Shown: positions 21,904 to 30,699, counted from the first letter of the stretch. The stretch: DNA of 40,141 nucleotides from Streptomyces adelaidensis (GCF_016598475.1 NZ_JAEMUX010000076.1:1-40141), one strand, 5' to 3'. Notes: generated from the sequence alone by a model not told the origin. Program-made: numbers and translations.

Positions 21904-22374
21904 ATGAACTGGGTGGACCTGGAGCTGACGGCTCACGAGCCCGTACCCGCATCCGTACCCGTACGGGACGAACCCTCGGCGGTGTTGCGCGGCTCCGCCT
22001 GCCGCACCGAGGCGGGGCTGTTCTCGGAGTGGGCCCGGGTTCTGAAGTTCCCCGTCCACTTCGGCCGTAACTGGGACGCCTTCCACGACTGCCTCGCGGA
22101 GAAGGCGCTCTGGCACTTCGACCCCGACCGCCCGCCTCCCGCGCATCCCTTCACCATCCGGATCGAGAACGCGGCGCAACTGCTCATCGACGCGCCGGCC
22201 GAGGTCCTCGTCGTACTGCTGGACGTGCTCTTTGACACCGCCGCCGTCCAGCGGGACGACGAGGACGACGGCGTGTACGCGGACGGATTCCGCCTCCGGG
22301 TACTGCTGCGCGACACTCCCGGCGCGCTCCCGTACCTGGTGGAGCGGATGCGGGCGGCGGGCCTCGGCAGGTGA
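21904..22374 (+). CDS. barstar family protein
   Basis: A 156-residue protein with the barstar signature F-P-V-H-F-G-R-N-W-D-A-F-H-D-C-L (49-64), preceded by the K/R-T-E-x-x-L-F helix. Barstar inhibits the barnase-type ribonuclease. In actinomycetes related proteins inhibit secreted guanyl-specific RNases or immunity-type toxins. No barnase-like gene lies next to it. The N-terminal 25 residues are longer than in classical barstar (89 residues), and the C-terminal part is also extended. The start has no evident Shine-Dalgarno sequence. Confidence 0.85.
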   Translation: MNWVDLELTAHEPVPASVPVRDEPSAVLRGSACRTEAGLFSEWARVLKFPVHFGRNWDAFHDCLAEKALWHFDPDRPPPAHPFTIRIENAAQLLIDAPAEVLVVLLDVLFDTAAVQRDDEDDGVYADGFRLRVLLRDTPGALPYLVERMRAAGLGR

Positions 22375-22443
22375 GCGCACAGGGCGACCCGTCAGCATCG
22401 GGAGAGCCACCGGGGTTCGGTGACCCGCGTCACATCCGGCTCC

Positions 22444-22470
22444 TGTCAGCAATCGGCGCGCCATCTCGTT
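22444..22470 (+). promoter_or_regulatory. ECF41-type promoter candidate
   Basis: TGTCAGC at 22444 and CGTT at 22467, spaced by 16 nt, resemble the ECF41 promoter pattern as I remember it (TGTCACA with CGTC). The element lies 34 nt before the flavoprotein gene that is cotranscribed with an ECF41-like sigma factor, consistent with autoregulation. Confidence 0.45.
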
Positions 22471-22503
22471 CAAGGGCCACGCGAACGAGACAGGAGCATC
22501 GCC

Positions 22504-23694
22504 ATGAAGCACCGCATCGTCGTCCTCGGCGCCGGATACGCCGGGGCCTTCGCCGCCGGGAACCTGGCCCGTCGGCTCTCCCCGGCCGACACCGAGATCA
22601 CCGTCGTCAACGCCGTGCCCGACTTCGTCGAGCGGATGCGGCTCCACCAGCTCGCCATCGGCCAGGACCGCGCGGTCCGGGGGCTCGCCGACGTCTTCGC
22701 GGGCACCGGGGTGCGGCTGCGCCTGGCGCGCGTCACCGGCCTCGACCCCGAGCGCAAGACCGTCGCCCTGACCGGCGAGGACGGCGACGGCGAGCTCGCG
22801 TACGACACGCTTCTCTACGCGCTCGGCAGCTCCGTCGCCCACCAGGGCGTCCCGGGCGTGGCCGAGTACGCCTTCGATGTGACCGGCAGGGACTCGGCGC
22901 TGCGACTGCGTGAGCGCCTGGCCGGCCTCGGCGAGGGCGGCACCGTGCTGGTCGTCGGTGAGGGGCTGACCGGCATCGAGACCGCCACCGAGTTCGCCGA
23001 GTCCCGGCCCGACCTGTCGGTCGTGCTCGCCGCCCGCGGCGAGCTGGGTGCCTGGCTCTCCCCGAAGGCCCGCCGCCACCTGCGCCAGGCCTTCGACCGG
23101 CTCGGCGTCACCGTCCACGAGCACACCGGCATCGAAGCCGTCGAGCCGACACGGGCGATCGCCGCCGACGGCAGGTCCGTCCCGGCCGACGTGACCGTGT
23201 GGTCGGCCGGGTTCGCCGTACACCCCATCGCGGCCGCCGGCGGCCTGGAGGTCGCCGAGACCGGCCGGATCGTCGTCGACCGCACCATGCGCTCGGTCTC
23301 GCACCCGGACGTCTACGCCGCCGGTGACTGCGCCTACGCGATCGGCGACAACGGCCGGCCGCTGCCGATGTCCTGCGCCTCGGCCGGCCTCACCAACATG
23401 CAGGCGACCGCCGCGATCATCGCGCGTCTGACGGGCGGCGAGGTCCCGGCCATCGGGCTGAAGTACCACGGCAACCACATCAGTCTCGGGCGGCGGGACG
23501 CGATCTTCCAGATGGTGGACGGGGACGCCCGGTCGAAGCCCTGGTACCTGGGCGGCCGGATCGCCGCGCGGCTCAAGGCGGGCGTGCTCAAGGGGGCCGG
23601 GTGGGGCATCGCCCACCCGACCTTCGGCATGCCGAAGCGCAAGCGCCGCCTGGCCACCGCACCGGACCGGGCCGCTGTGAGGGTCGCCGCATAG
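22504..23694 (+). CDS. NDH-2-like FAD-dependent pyridine nucleotide oxidoreductase
   Basis: A 396-residue two-dinucleotide-domain flavoprotein. The FAD motif is V-L-G-A-G-Y-A-G (7-14), the NAD(P)H motif V-V-G-E-G-L-T-G-I-E is near residue 150, and the FAD-closing motif is V-Y-A-A-G-D-C-A near 272. It lacks CxxC redox cysteines, so it belongs to the type II NADH dehydrogenase/AIF-like group rather than the thioredoxin reductases. The first strand follows an AGGAGC site. It lies 10 bp upstream of an ECF sigma gene. ECF41 sigma factors are typically encoded beside carboxymuconolactone decarboxylases, oxidoreductases or epimerases, and this is the oxidoreductase version. Confidence 0.9.
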   Translation: MKHRIVVLGAGYAGAFAAGNLARRLSPADTEITVVNAVPDFVERMRLHQLAIGQDRAVRGLADVFAGTGVRLRLARVTGLDPERKTVALTGEDGDGELAYDTLLYALGSSVAHQGVPGVAEYAFDVTGRDSALRLRERLAGLGEGGTVLVVGEGLTGIETATEFAESRPDLSVVLAARGELGAWLSPKARRHLRQAFDRLGVTVHEHTGIEAVEPTRAIAADGRSVPADVTVWSAGFAVHPIAAAGGLEVAETGRIVVDRTMRSVSHPDVYAAGDCAYAIGDNGRPLPMSCASAGLTNMQATAAIIARLTGGEVPAIGLKYHGNHISLGRRDAIFQMVDGDARSKPWYLGGRIAARLKAGVLKGAGWGIAHPTFGMPKRKRRLATAPDRAAVRVAA

Positions 23695-23704
23695 GCTGCC
23701 GCGC

Positions 23705-24646
23705 ATGGACAGCGCAGCCATCGATCGGTTCGAGGCCGGCCGGGGCCGGCTGGCCTCGCTCGCGTACCGTCTGCTCGGCTCGGCCGCCGACGCCGAGGAC
23801 GCCGTGCAGGACACGTTCCTGCGCTGGCAGGGCGCGGACCGCGAACACATCGAGGTGCCGGAGGCCTGGCTGACCAAGGTCGTCACCAACCTCTGCCTCG
23901 ACCGGCTCCGCTCGGCGCGGGCACGCCACGAGCGCGCGGCCGGTGCCTGGCTGCCCGAGCCGCTCCTCGACGGCGACCCGATGCTCGGCCCGGCCGACAC
24001 CTTCGAACAGCGCGAATCGGTGTCCCTGGCCGTACTGACCCTCATGGAGCGCCTCTCGCCGGTCGAGCGGGCCGCCTACGTCCTGCGCGAGGCCTTCTCG
24101 TACAGCCACGCCGAGATCGCCGGGATCCTCGACATCACCGAGTCCGCGAGCCAGCAGCATGTCCACCGGGCCCGACGCCGGGTCACCGCCGAGCGCCGCC
24201 ACGGCGGCGACGAGGTGGACCCCGCGACCGCGCGCCGGGTCGTCGAGGAGTTCCTCGCCGCCGCCGTGTCGGGGCGCACCGAACGGCTGGTGGCGCTGCT
24301 CACCGACGACGTGACGGCGGTCTCGGACGGCGCCGGACTGGCCAGGCGGCTGCTGCGGTACACGACACGCGAGCGCGTCGCCTCCTACGTACGGGTCGGC
24401 TTCAAGCCCACTCCGGCGAAGCTGCGCCTGGCCGGCGGCTCCCTCGCGTTCCACCTCGCGCTGGTCAACGGCTCCCCGGCCCTCCTCGCCGTGGCCGAGG
24501 GCCGTGTCGTGGGCGCCGTGGCCTTCGAAGTCAGCGACGGCAAGGTCGCGTCCCTGTGCGGCATCGCCGCCGCGCACCGGCTCACGCGCCTCGACGAGGC
24601 CTGGCAGCGGCACGAACCCGACGCGCCGCCCGTCAACTCATGGTGA
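23705..24646 (+). CDS. ECF sigma factor, ECF41 (SigJ-like) type with SnoaL-like C-terminal domain
   Basis: A 313-residue sigma factor. Region 2 contains A-Y-R-L-L-G-S-A-A-D-A-E-D-A-V-Q-D-T-F-L-R-W (20-41). Region 4 contains L-S-P-V-E-R-A-A-Y-V-L-R-E-A-F-S-Y-S-H-A-E-I-A (119-141) with S-A-S-Q-Q-H-V-H-R-A-R. The extra C-terminal domain of about 110 residues has the SnoaL/NTF2-like fold typical of ECF41, which modulates activity in place of an anti-sigma factor. It is cotranscribed with the flavoprotein and probably drives the promoter upstream of it. Confidence 0.92.
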   Translation: MDSAAIDRFEAGRGRLASLAYRLLGSAADAEDAVQDTFLRWQGADREHIEVPEAWLTKVVTNLCLDRLRSARARHERAAGAWLPEPLLDGDPMLGPADTFEQRESVSLAVLTLMERLSPVERAAYVLREAFSYSHAEIAGILDITESASQQHVHRARRRVTAERRHGGDEVDPATARRVVEEFLAAAVSGRTERLVALLTDDVTAVSDGAGLARRLLRYTTRERVASYVRVGFKPTPAKLRLAGGSLAFHLALVNGSPALLAVAEGRVVGAVAFEVSDGKVASLCGIAAAHRLTRLDEAWQRHEPDAPPVNSW

Positions 24647-24721
24647 CCGGAGCCACCGGAATTCAGTGACCATGTGGTTCGGTTCCCCCCGACGGCCACC
24701 CTGCCGGTCAACTGCGAATCG

Positions 24722-25441
24722 TCACGGAAGGCCTTTGACGCCCCTTGCCGTCGCCCCTTGCCGCCGCCACCCCCGGCCGAGCAGCCAGGCCATGCAGGCC
24801 ACGAGCGGTAGGACGAGGGCGGGCACGACCCACCAGGGGATGCCGGACCACACCGCGAGCAGCCCTACGGTGGCGCAGGCGGCGGCCGACGTGATGAGCA
24901 GCGGCTTGCCGAAGCCGCGCCAGGCGAAGGGCGTGGGGTCGCGGGGCCCGACCAGCCGCCCCACGCCGAACCACAGTCCCAGGGCGGCCAGGAGGCCCGC
25001 GAACGTGCCGATGGCCGCTGTCATCTGGGGCTCGTCGCGAGGTTCCTCGGAGGTGCTCTGCCGGACGTCTTCCCGGCTGAGCACCGTGATGTCGCCACGC
25101 CAGACGGTCGCGGTGACCCGGTCGCCCGGCCGCAGGCCACTCAGCAGCGGCCCCGGGTCACCGAACCCCACGGTCCCGTTCCAGAAGGGCGCACCGGACA
25201 GAGTCGCCCTGTAGCGGCCGCCGTTCCCGCCCTGCTTGAGCTTCGTGCTGTCGACGGTGAAGGACGCCGTACGCAGACAGTCCTCCCACGCCTGCGCCGC
25301 CGGTGTGCCGGCGGCGCACCGCTCGGCTCCCCGGTAGTCCTGGTAGCGCGCCATGTCGGACGGCATCCACACGGCGAACACGTAGAAGCAGGCGAGTGCC
25401 GGGGCCAGAGACATCAAGAGCAGTGACACACCGATTCTCAT
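24722..25441 (-). CDS. integral membrane protein of unknown function
   Basis: A 239-residue protein. An N-terminal membrane segment (G-V-S-L-L-L-M-S-L-A-P-A-L-A) is followed by an external domain of about 110 residues with two Cys (R-C-A-A-G and D-C-L), then three membrane segments near the C-terminus (A-A-I-G-T-F-A-G-L-L-A-A-L-G, K-P-L-L-I-T-S-A-A, W-W-V-V-P-A-L-V-L). I chose the ATG at 25441, since the upstream ATG at 25486 precedes the hydrophobic segment with an unlikely acidic stretch. No family recognised. It is convergent with the sigma gene. Confidence 0.7.
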   Translation of the reverse strand: MRIGVSLLLMSLAPALACFYVFAVWMPSDMARYQDYRGAERCAAGTPAAQAWEDCLRTASFTVDSTKLKQGGNGGRYRATLSGAPFWNGTVGFGDPGPLLSGLRPGDRVTATVWRGDITVLSREDVRQSTSEEPRDEPQMTAAIGTFAGLLAALGLWFGVGRLVGPRDPTPFAWRGFGKPLLITSAAACATVGLLAVWSGIPWWVVPALVLPLVACMAWLLGRGWRRQGATARGVKGLP

Positions 25442-25551
25442 CGCCCCAGCCTCGTCCAGCCGCCACCCGGCGGACAACGGCGGCACCAGGCAGTCTCGCC
25501 CCGCCCTTCACTGCCGTCCGCTCACGCCTGTCCGCTGGGCGGACGGCGGGT

Positions 25552-26235
25552 TCACTGGGCGCGGGTCGGTGCTTCCGACTGGGGCCAGGGCTGTGCCTGT
25601 GGTGGGGGAGACGGCGGAGGTGGTGGCGGTGGGGGTGGCGGTGGCTCGTTGCGGAGGAGGGGGAGCGGGGTGTGCAGGTGCCAGATGCCGGGGAGGTCCA
25701 GTCGGCCCTGTCGTTCCGCCAGCAGGATCTGCTGGGCGGTGAGATGTGCCTCCAGCACGCACTCCCCGCTGCGTACGGCGACCATGTGGGCGTCGCGGAC
25801 GACGGCCACGAGCCCGGCGATCTGGAAGATCACGTCGAGACTGACCTCGAGAGTGCCGATCTTGGCGCCGTCCATGAACACGTCGACGTAGGGACGGTGG
25901 CTGGAGGTGATGTCGTGGGTCGCGAGCGCGACGACCTCCTCGCTGCCCGGGGTGGCGCGGGTGCGATACGCGGCGGAGGTGAGGTCGGCGTGCTTTCGCC
26001 AGCCGCCCGCTGCCACGTCGAAGACGTCCATGGAGAGGAAGGAGTCGATGACGGTCGCCATTTCGCGCTCGACGGCTTGATCGGCGGCGGCTGTCAGGGG
26101 GCGGGTCCCGTCGAGAAGCGATCTGGCCGCGCCGCCGCCGTGCAGCGGGTCGACGAGCGCGCCGGCCGGGTCGGCGGTCTCCGGACCGAGCAGGAAGGCA
26201 CGGATCGTGAACGGCTCCGCGGCGGTCATGGTCAT
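25552..26235 (-). CDS. hypothetical protein with poly-proline C-terminus
   Basis: A 227-residue protein without signal peptide. The folded part (1-190) has repeated beta-like stretches (Y-V-D-V-F-M-D-G-A-K-I-G-T-L-E-V-S-L-D-V) and a helix Q-Q-I-L-L-A-E-R-Q. It ends in N-E-P followed by eleven prolines and a Pro/Gln tail. The GAGG site overlaps the stop of the upstream gene for a proline-rich surface protein, so the two are coupled. I do not recognise the family. The shared proline tracts hint that the two products may belong to one surface-linked process. Confidence 0.7.
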   Translation of the reverse strand: MTMTAAEPFTIRAFLLGPETADPAGALVDPLHGGGAARSLLDGTRPLTAAADQAVEREMATVIDSFLSMDVFDVAAGGWRKHADLTSAAYRTRATPGSEEVVALATHDITSSHRPYVDVFMDGAKIGTLEVSLDVIFQIAGLVAVVRDAHMVAVRSGECVLEAHLTAQQILLAERQGRLDLPGIWHLHTPLPLLRNEPPPPPPPPPPPSPPPQAQPWPQSEAPTRAQ

Positions 26236-26244
26236 GGCTTCACC

Positions 26245-27540
26245 TCATTGGACGTTCTGGGCACCCGGATCCGCGTGGGGTTCGAGCCGTATGGTCCGGG
26301 TCCGGCTGTCCGAACCGGTGTCACGCCGCTCGCGCAGGCCGGCCGTCCCGGCCCCGGGGCGCAACGCCGTGCGGATGTGGTCGCGGACCCAGCGCGGTCC
26401 GCGGTGCCGATGGTTCACCAGGGAGAACAGGAGAGCCAGGAGCAGCAGGGCCCCGAAGGCGGAAGGACCGACCACCCATCCGACGGGGATCGCCGTGTCG
26501 CCGTCGCCGTCGTCGGGCCCGCCGATGATCCCCGAGTCGGTCTCGCCGGTCGTGCCGTTGCCGGTTCCGTTCGTGTCTCCGTTTGTCTGGCCGTCGGTGC
26601 CGCCGTTGTCTGTGCCCCCGTTGTCCGTGCCGCCGTTGTCTGTGCCGCCGTTGTCTGTGCCGCCGTTGTCGGTGCCCCCGTTGTCTGTGCCCCCGTTGTC
26701 TGTGCCGCCGTTGTCCGTTCCGCCGTTGTTCTGGTCACCGGTGGTGGTGCCGTTCGTTTCCGTGTCCGTCACCGTGAAATCGGCGTCGGCGTAGTACGTG
26801 GGGTAGTCCGCGCACGCGGCTCGTACGGTGTGCGTCGTCTCGGATGAACCCTCCGGTACGTCGAATGCCTCGGTGATGTCTCCCTCGCTCGACGGAGTGG
26901 CCCCGGCTATGAGCGTGCTGTCGTCGTCCCACGACACCCTCACCGCTGAGCAGTTGAAGCCAATACCTTCGACCGTGACGGTCGTTTCGGAGGGGCCGCT
27001 GGTGGGGTCCAGCGTGATGTCCTGACGCGCTTCATGGGTCGGTGTGACCGTGAACGTCGCGCTGCCGTAGTCCCCGTTGCCGCACGTCACGTACACATCG
27101 TGATCACCCGGAGTGGCTTTGTCCGGCACTTCGAACGCAGCGCCGGAGCCGATGGGCTCCTCGTCCCAGGTGATCCGAGTGATATCGGCGGCCGGGACTG
27201 CCGCAGCCGTGCGGGCCGTCAGCGACTGGAACATATTCACCGGCGGAGGCGGCGGAGGCGGCGGAGGGGGCGGAGGCGGCGGTGGTGGCGGTGGCGGTGG
27301 CGGTGGTGGCGGTGGTGGCGGAGGGGGAGGCGGAGGCGGCGGTTCGTCCGGGTCGTCGGTACAGCTCTCCATACCGACCTGAACGGTGGTCCCCGGCGGC
27401 CCCTCGGACGGGGTGAGAGTGATCGTCTCCTGCCTCGCGACCGCAGCCGGCGCCGCGAACGCCGTCGGGGCCCAGCCGATCGCGATGCTCATCAGCACGG
27501 CGGTCAGGCATTGCCAGAGAAATCGCGCGGCGAATGTCAT
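26245..27540 (-). CDS. cell-surface protein with IPT-like domains, poly-proline stalk and NGGTD repeats
   Basis: A 431-residue exported protein. The signal peptide spans residues 1-29 (ending A-F-A-A). A first IPT/TIG-like strand pair (I-T-L-T-P-S-E-G-P-P-G-T-T-V) is followed by about 34 consecutive prolines. A second IPT-like domain (I-T-L-D-P-T-S-G-P-S-E-T-T-V-T-V) comes next, then nine N-G-G-T-D pentapeptides in a Thr/Asn/Gly-rich stalk. It ends with a membrane anchor (G-W-V-V-G-P-S-A-F-G-A-L-L-L-L-A-L-L-F) and a basic cytoplasmic tail. It is probably displayed across the cell wall. I chose the ATG at 27540 because it begins the signal peptide, though its ribosome binding site is weak. Confidence 0.8.
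   Translation of the reverse strand: MTFAARFLWQCLTAVLMSIAIGWAPTAFAAPAAVARQETITLTPSEGPPGTTVQVGMESCTDDPDEPPPPPPPPPPPPPPPPPPPPPPPPPPPPPPPPPPVNMFQSLTARTAAAVPAADITRITWDEEPIGSGAAFEVPDKATPGDHDVYVTCGNGDYGSATFTVTPTHEARQDITLDPTSGPSETTVTVEGIGFNCSAVRVSWDDDSTLIAGATPSSEGDITEAFDVPEGSSETTHTVRAACADYPTYYADADFTVTDTETNGTTTGDQNNGGTDNGGTDNGGTDNGGTDNGGTDNGGTDNGGTDNGGTDNGGTDGQTNGDTNGTGNGTTGETDSGIIGGPDDGDGDTAIPVGWVVGPSAFGALLLLALLFSLVNHRHRGPRWVRDHIRTALRPGAGTAGLRERRDTGSDSRTRTIRLEPHADPGAQNVQ
26600..26735. repeat. 15-bp repeat encoding NGGTD
   Basis: About nine 15-bp units (plus-strand consensus CCGTTGTCTGTGCCG, with C/T and G/C variants) inside the surface-protein gene. The unit keeps the frame, so copy-number change alters stalk length only. 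Confidence 0.9.
27242..27342. repeat. GGCGGA/GGTGGC trinucleotide tract encoding poly-proline
   Basis: About 34 consecutive GGN triplets on the plus strand, read as CCN proline codons on the minus strand. Mixed GGC, GGA, GGT and GGG triplets show it is not a simple perfect microsatellite. Confidence 0.9.
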
Positions 27541-27697
27541 GAGCCGAAGCAAGCCGGGGTGACGAAGGGGAAGGAAGGGCCGGGGCGACACGGCACCTGG
27601 GAGATCCGGGCCTCGGGCGTCGCCTCTTTGCCCTCTCTCATTCTCCGCCGTCCCGCGGCTTTTCGCTCGTCGTCGGGTGCGCGACCCACACACAGAC

Positions 27698-27736
27698 GTC
27701 CCCGGGAGAGCCGGGGGAAGCGGCCCTCCCGGGGAC
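27698..27736 (-). terminator. hairpin terminator of the ABC transporter operon
   Basis: GTCCCCGGGAG (27698-27708) and CTCCCGGGGAC (27726-27736) form a perfect 11-bp stem with a 17-nt loop, 28 nt after the stop of the ATPase gene. Confidence 0.8.
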
Positions 27737-27764
27737 CGGGGAAGGGATGGTCAAGCGGCGACGG

Positions 27765-28892
27765 TCACGACGTGACCGTCAGCAGGTCCCGCTGGTCCTC
27801 CGGCAGTTCGACCTTGTCGGCGTAGAGCAGCGCGTGCGGCGGGTCGAAGACGAGGGCCACCTCGCCCGCCAGCCCCCCGTTGCCGCTGAGGACCTGGACG
27901 ACCTGGTCGCCGAGGCGGACGTCGTACTCGTAGCGGGAGCCGACGTAGGAGCTGGTGATGACCCGGGTGGTGAGCCGGTTGGCGCGGCCGGTCGCCGCGT
28001 CGGCGGGGGTGACCTCCAGGCGTTCGGGGCGGATGGCCACGGTGACGGAGTCGTCGACGACGACGGGCCGGTCGCTGTCGACGTGCACGACGTCACCGCT
28101 GGCGTCGAGGCGGACGCTGTGCCGGGTGCCGTCCTGGGCGACGACCTTGCCGGTGAGGAAGTTGCAGCGGCCGACGAACGCGGCGACGGCGGGGGCGGCG
28201 GGGCGCTCGTAGATCTCGTGCGGGGTGCCGATCTGGATCATGTTGCCGCCCTCCATGACCGCGATGCGGTCGCTCAGGGCCAGCGCCTCGTCCTGGTCGT
28301 GCGTCACATAGACGGTGGTGATGCCCAGTTCCTCCTGGAGCCGCTTCAGCCAGGCCCGCGCCTGTTCGCGCAGCTTGGCGTCGAGGTTGGAGAGCGGTTC
28401 GTCGAGGAGGAGGACCGTCGGGGAGTAGACCAACGCCCGTGCCAGCGCAACGCGTTGCTGCTGTCCGCCGGAGAGCTGGTGCGGGTAGCGGCCGCTCAGC
28501 GCGGCGAGGCCGACCTTGTCGAGGGCCTCGTGGATCAGGGTCTTCTGCTTGTCCTTCGGCACCTTGCGGATGTTGAGCGGCAGCGCGAGGTTCTTCGCGA
28601 TGGTCATGTGCGGCCACAGCGCGTACGACTGGAAGACCATGCCGAGGTTGCGCTCCTCGGGCGGGAGGAAGGTCCCCGCCCCGGCGTCCACGAAGGGTCT
28701 GCCGCCGACCGAGATCGAGCCCTCCGTGGGCTGTTCGAGGCCCGCGATGCAGTTGAGCGTCGTCGACTTGCCGCAGCCGCTCGCACCGAGCAGCGTGAAG
28801 AACTCGCCGTCCTTGATGGTGAAGGTGACATCGCGCAGGACGGAGTTGTCGCCGAACGTCTTGGCCAGGTTCTTGACGGTCACCTCAGGCAT
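27765..28892 (-). CDS. ABC transporter ATP-binding protein (ferric/FbpC-like, with TOBE domain)
   Basis: A 375-residue importer ATPase. Walker A is G-A-S-G-C-G-K-S-T (36-44), the Q-loop is M-V-F-Q-S-Y-A-L, the signature is L-S-G-G-Q-Q-Q-R, Walker B is V-L-L-L-D-E-P, and the switch His is in Y-V-T-H-D. The C-terminal 120 residues form a TOBE-type regulatory domain (V-A-I-R-P-E-R-L). Q-S-Y-A-L-W-P-H-M-T is typical of the ferric/spermidine/2-aminoethylphosphonate class. The start overlaps the permease end by 8 nt, and it is the last gene of the operon. Confidence 0.93.
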   Translation of the reverse strand: MPEVTVKNLAKTFGDNSVLRDVTFTIKDGEFFTLLGASGCGKSTTLNCIAGLEQPTEGSISVGGRPFVDAGAGTFLPPEERNLGMVFQSYALWPHMTIAKNLALPLNIRKVPKDKQKTLIHEALDKVGLAALSGRYPHQLSGGQQQRVALARALVYSPTVLLLDEPLSNLDAKLREQARAWLKRLQEELGITTVYVTHDQDEALALSDRIAVMEGGNMIQIGTPHEIYERPAAPAVAAFVGRCNFLTGKVVAQDGTRHSVRLDASGDVVHVDSDRPVVVDDSVTVAIRPERLEVTPADAATGRANRLTTRVITSSYVGSRYEYDVRLGDQVVQVLSGNGGLAGEVALVFDPPHALLYADKVELPEDQRDLLTVTS

Positions 28893-30657
28893 GGTGCTTT
28901 CCCTTCATGAGCAGTCCCGCGAGTGCGACGAAGACCGCGGTGATGCCGATCTGGAGGGTGGCCAGCGCGGCGACGGATCCGGCCCTGCCCTGCGTCCAGA
29001 GACTGAGCATGGTGGTGCCGAGGATGTTGTTGTCGGCCGAGCTGAGGAAGACGGCCGGGGAGTACTCCTTGAGCATGATCACGAAGGTGAGGACGAGCGC
29101 TCCCGCGAACGCCGGCGTGATCAGGGCCCGGAGCACCCGGAAGAAGGTCATCAGCCAGTCGGCGCCGGACACCCGGGCCGCGTTGTCCAGTTCACCGCCG
29201 ATCTGCATGATCGCCGGGGCGACCGAGCCGAACGCGCTGGGCAGGGCCCGCATGCCGAAGGCGATGATGACGGCGTAGATCGTGCCCTGGAGGACCGAGC
29301 CCATCTGGAACGGGGCGAGCGCGAAGGCCCAGAAGAAGCCGATGCCGATGATGATGCCGGGGAGGGACTGGGGGATGAGGGCCAGATACTCCACGGCCCG
29401 GCCCCAGCGGAACGTGGAGCGGCGGGAGACCATCACCGCGAAGACGGCCAGGGCGCTGACGACGACCGAGCCGACACCGGCCACGATGAGGCTGTTCCAC
29501 AGCGACTGCACGTAGTTGTCGGAGTCGAAGACGATCTCGTAGTTCTTCGTCGTGACCGTCCTGAACGGCGACTGCAGCGGCGTGAAGACGAGAGTGAAGG
29601 ACCGCATCACCAGCCCCGCGATCGGGACGAGGGCGCCGACGATCACGTAGAACCAGATGCACGCGATGCTCACCCACTTCAGCCAGCCGAGGTCCAGCTT
29701 GCGCGGCCGGGTCACCTTGCCGCGTACGGAGACGAAGCGGGCCGCGTCCTTCAGCAGCTTCGCCTGTACGGCCACCAGGCTCAGGGTGAGCACGAGGATG
29801 ACGGTGGAGGCGGCGCCCAGCATCGTGTAGTCGGGGTCCACGGACTGAAGTCCCTTGTGGTACAGGAAGGTTGAGAACACGTCGATGTCGACCGGCTGGC
29901 CGTACAGCAGCGGCACGCTCAGCGTCTCGATGGAGACCGAGAAGACGAGGATCGCGCTGTAGACGATCGGCGGGCGCAGCAGCGGGACGATCACCTGGCC
30001 GAGGATCCGGAGCGGTCCGGCGCCGCAGACCTGGGCCGCCGATTCGAGCGAGGCGTCCGACTGCCGCAGGGCGTTGGCGCAGAAGACGTACGCGATCGGG
30101 GCGAGCGCCACGGCCTCCGTGAGCGCCATGCCGGGGATCGAGTACAGGTTCCACGGCACCCCGCCGAAGACCTGCTGCACCTTGACGCTGACGAACCCGG
30201 CCGGGCCGTACATGATGATCCAGCCGAAGCCCAGGATCAGCGACGAGATGAAGAACGGCCACTGCATCGCGAGCGCGACCAGCCGCCCACCGGGCAGCTT
30301 CGTCCGTACGACCACGATCGCCATCGGAATGGCGATGGCCAGGCTCAGAATGGTCGTGAGTGAGGCGAACAGCAGGGTGTTCAGGGCGACTTCACCGAAG
30401 CCGGCCTCGGTGAAGAGGTCGCGGTAGCCGCTGAGGGTGAAGGCGCCGCCCGCCTCGTAGAGCGGGCGGTTGCGGATGCTCTGGTAGAGGGTCGGGACGA
30501 TCGGGGCCAGCACCAGTACGGCGAGGAACGCCAGGACCGCGTACTGGACAACCGTGTCCCGTCCGATGCCGAGGACCCGGCGGTAACGCGGCGGCTCGAA
30601 CGTCTCCGCGGGTGACTCGCCGGCCGGTGTGCGGGGCGGCTGGGTGAGGGTTGACAT
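28885..30657 (-). CDS. ABC transporter permease, two fused domains (FbpB-like)
   Basis: A 590-residue membrane protein with about twelve hydrophobic segments and two binding-protein-dependent permease domains, each with an EAA-type loop: A-A-Q-V-C-G-A-G-P-L-R-I-L-G-Q-V-I-V-P near residue 230 and A-A-R-V-S-G-A-D-W-L-M-T-F-F-R-V near 500. Fused permeases of this length are typical of ferric iron (Fbp/Sfu) and related importers. I chose the ATG at 30657, which has GGAG 10 nt upstream, rather than the GTG two codons earlier. It lies 42 nt after the binding-protein gene. Confidence 0.9.
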   Translation of the reverse strand: MSTLTQPPRTPAGESPAETFEPPRYRRVLGIGRDTVVQYAVLAFLAVLVLAPIVPTLYQSIRNRPLYEAGGAFTLSGYRDLFTEAGFGEVALNTLLFASLTTILSLAIAIPMAIVVVRTKLPGGRLVALAMQWPFFISSLILGFGWIIMYGPAGFVSVKVQQVFGGVPWNLYSIPGMALTEAVALAPIAYVFCANALRQSDASLESAAQVCGAGPLRILGQVIVPLLRPPIVYSAILVFSVSIETLSVPLLYGQPVDIDVFSTFLYHKGLQSVDPDYTMLGAASTVILVLTLSLVAVQAKLLKDAARFVSVRGKVTRPRKLDLGWLKWVSIACIWFYVIVGALVPIAGLVMRSFTLVFTPLQSPFRTVTTKNYEIVFDSDNYVQSLWNSLIVAGVGSVVVSALAVFAVMVSRRSTFRWGRAVEYLALIPQSLPGIIIGIGFFWAFALAPFQMGSVLQGTIYAVIIAFGMRALPSAFGSVAPAIMQIGGELDNAARVSGADWLMTFFRVLRALITPAFAGALVLTFVIMLKEYSPAVFLSSADNNILGTTMLSLWTQGRAGSVAALATLQIGITAVFVALAGLLMKGKHHA

Positions 30658-30699
30658 CTGCACTGACTCCGATCGTCCCGAAAGGCCTCTGCCGCTCCG

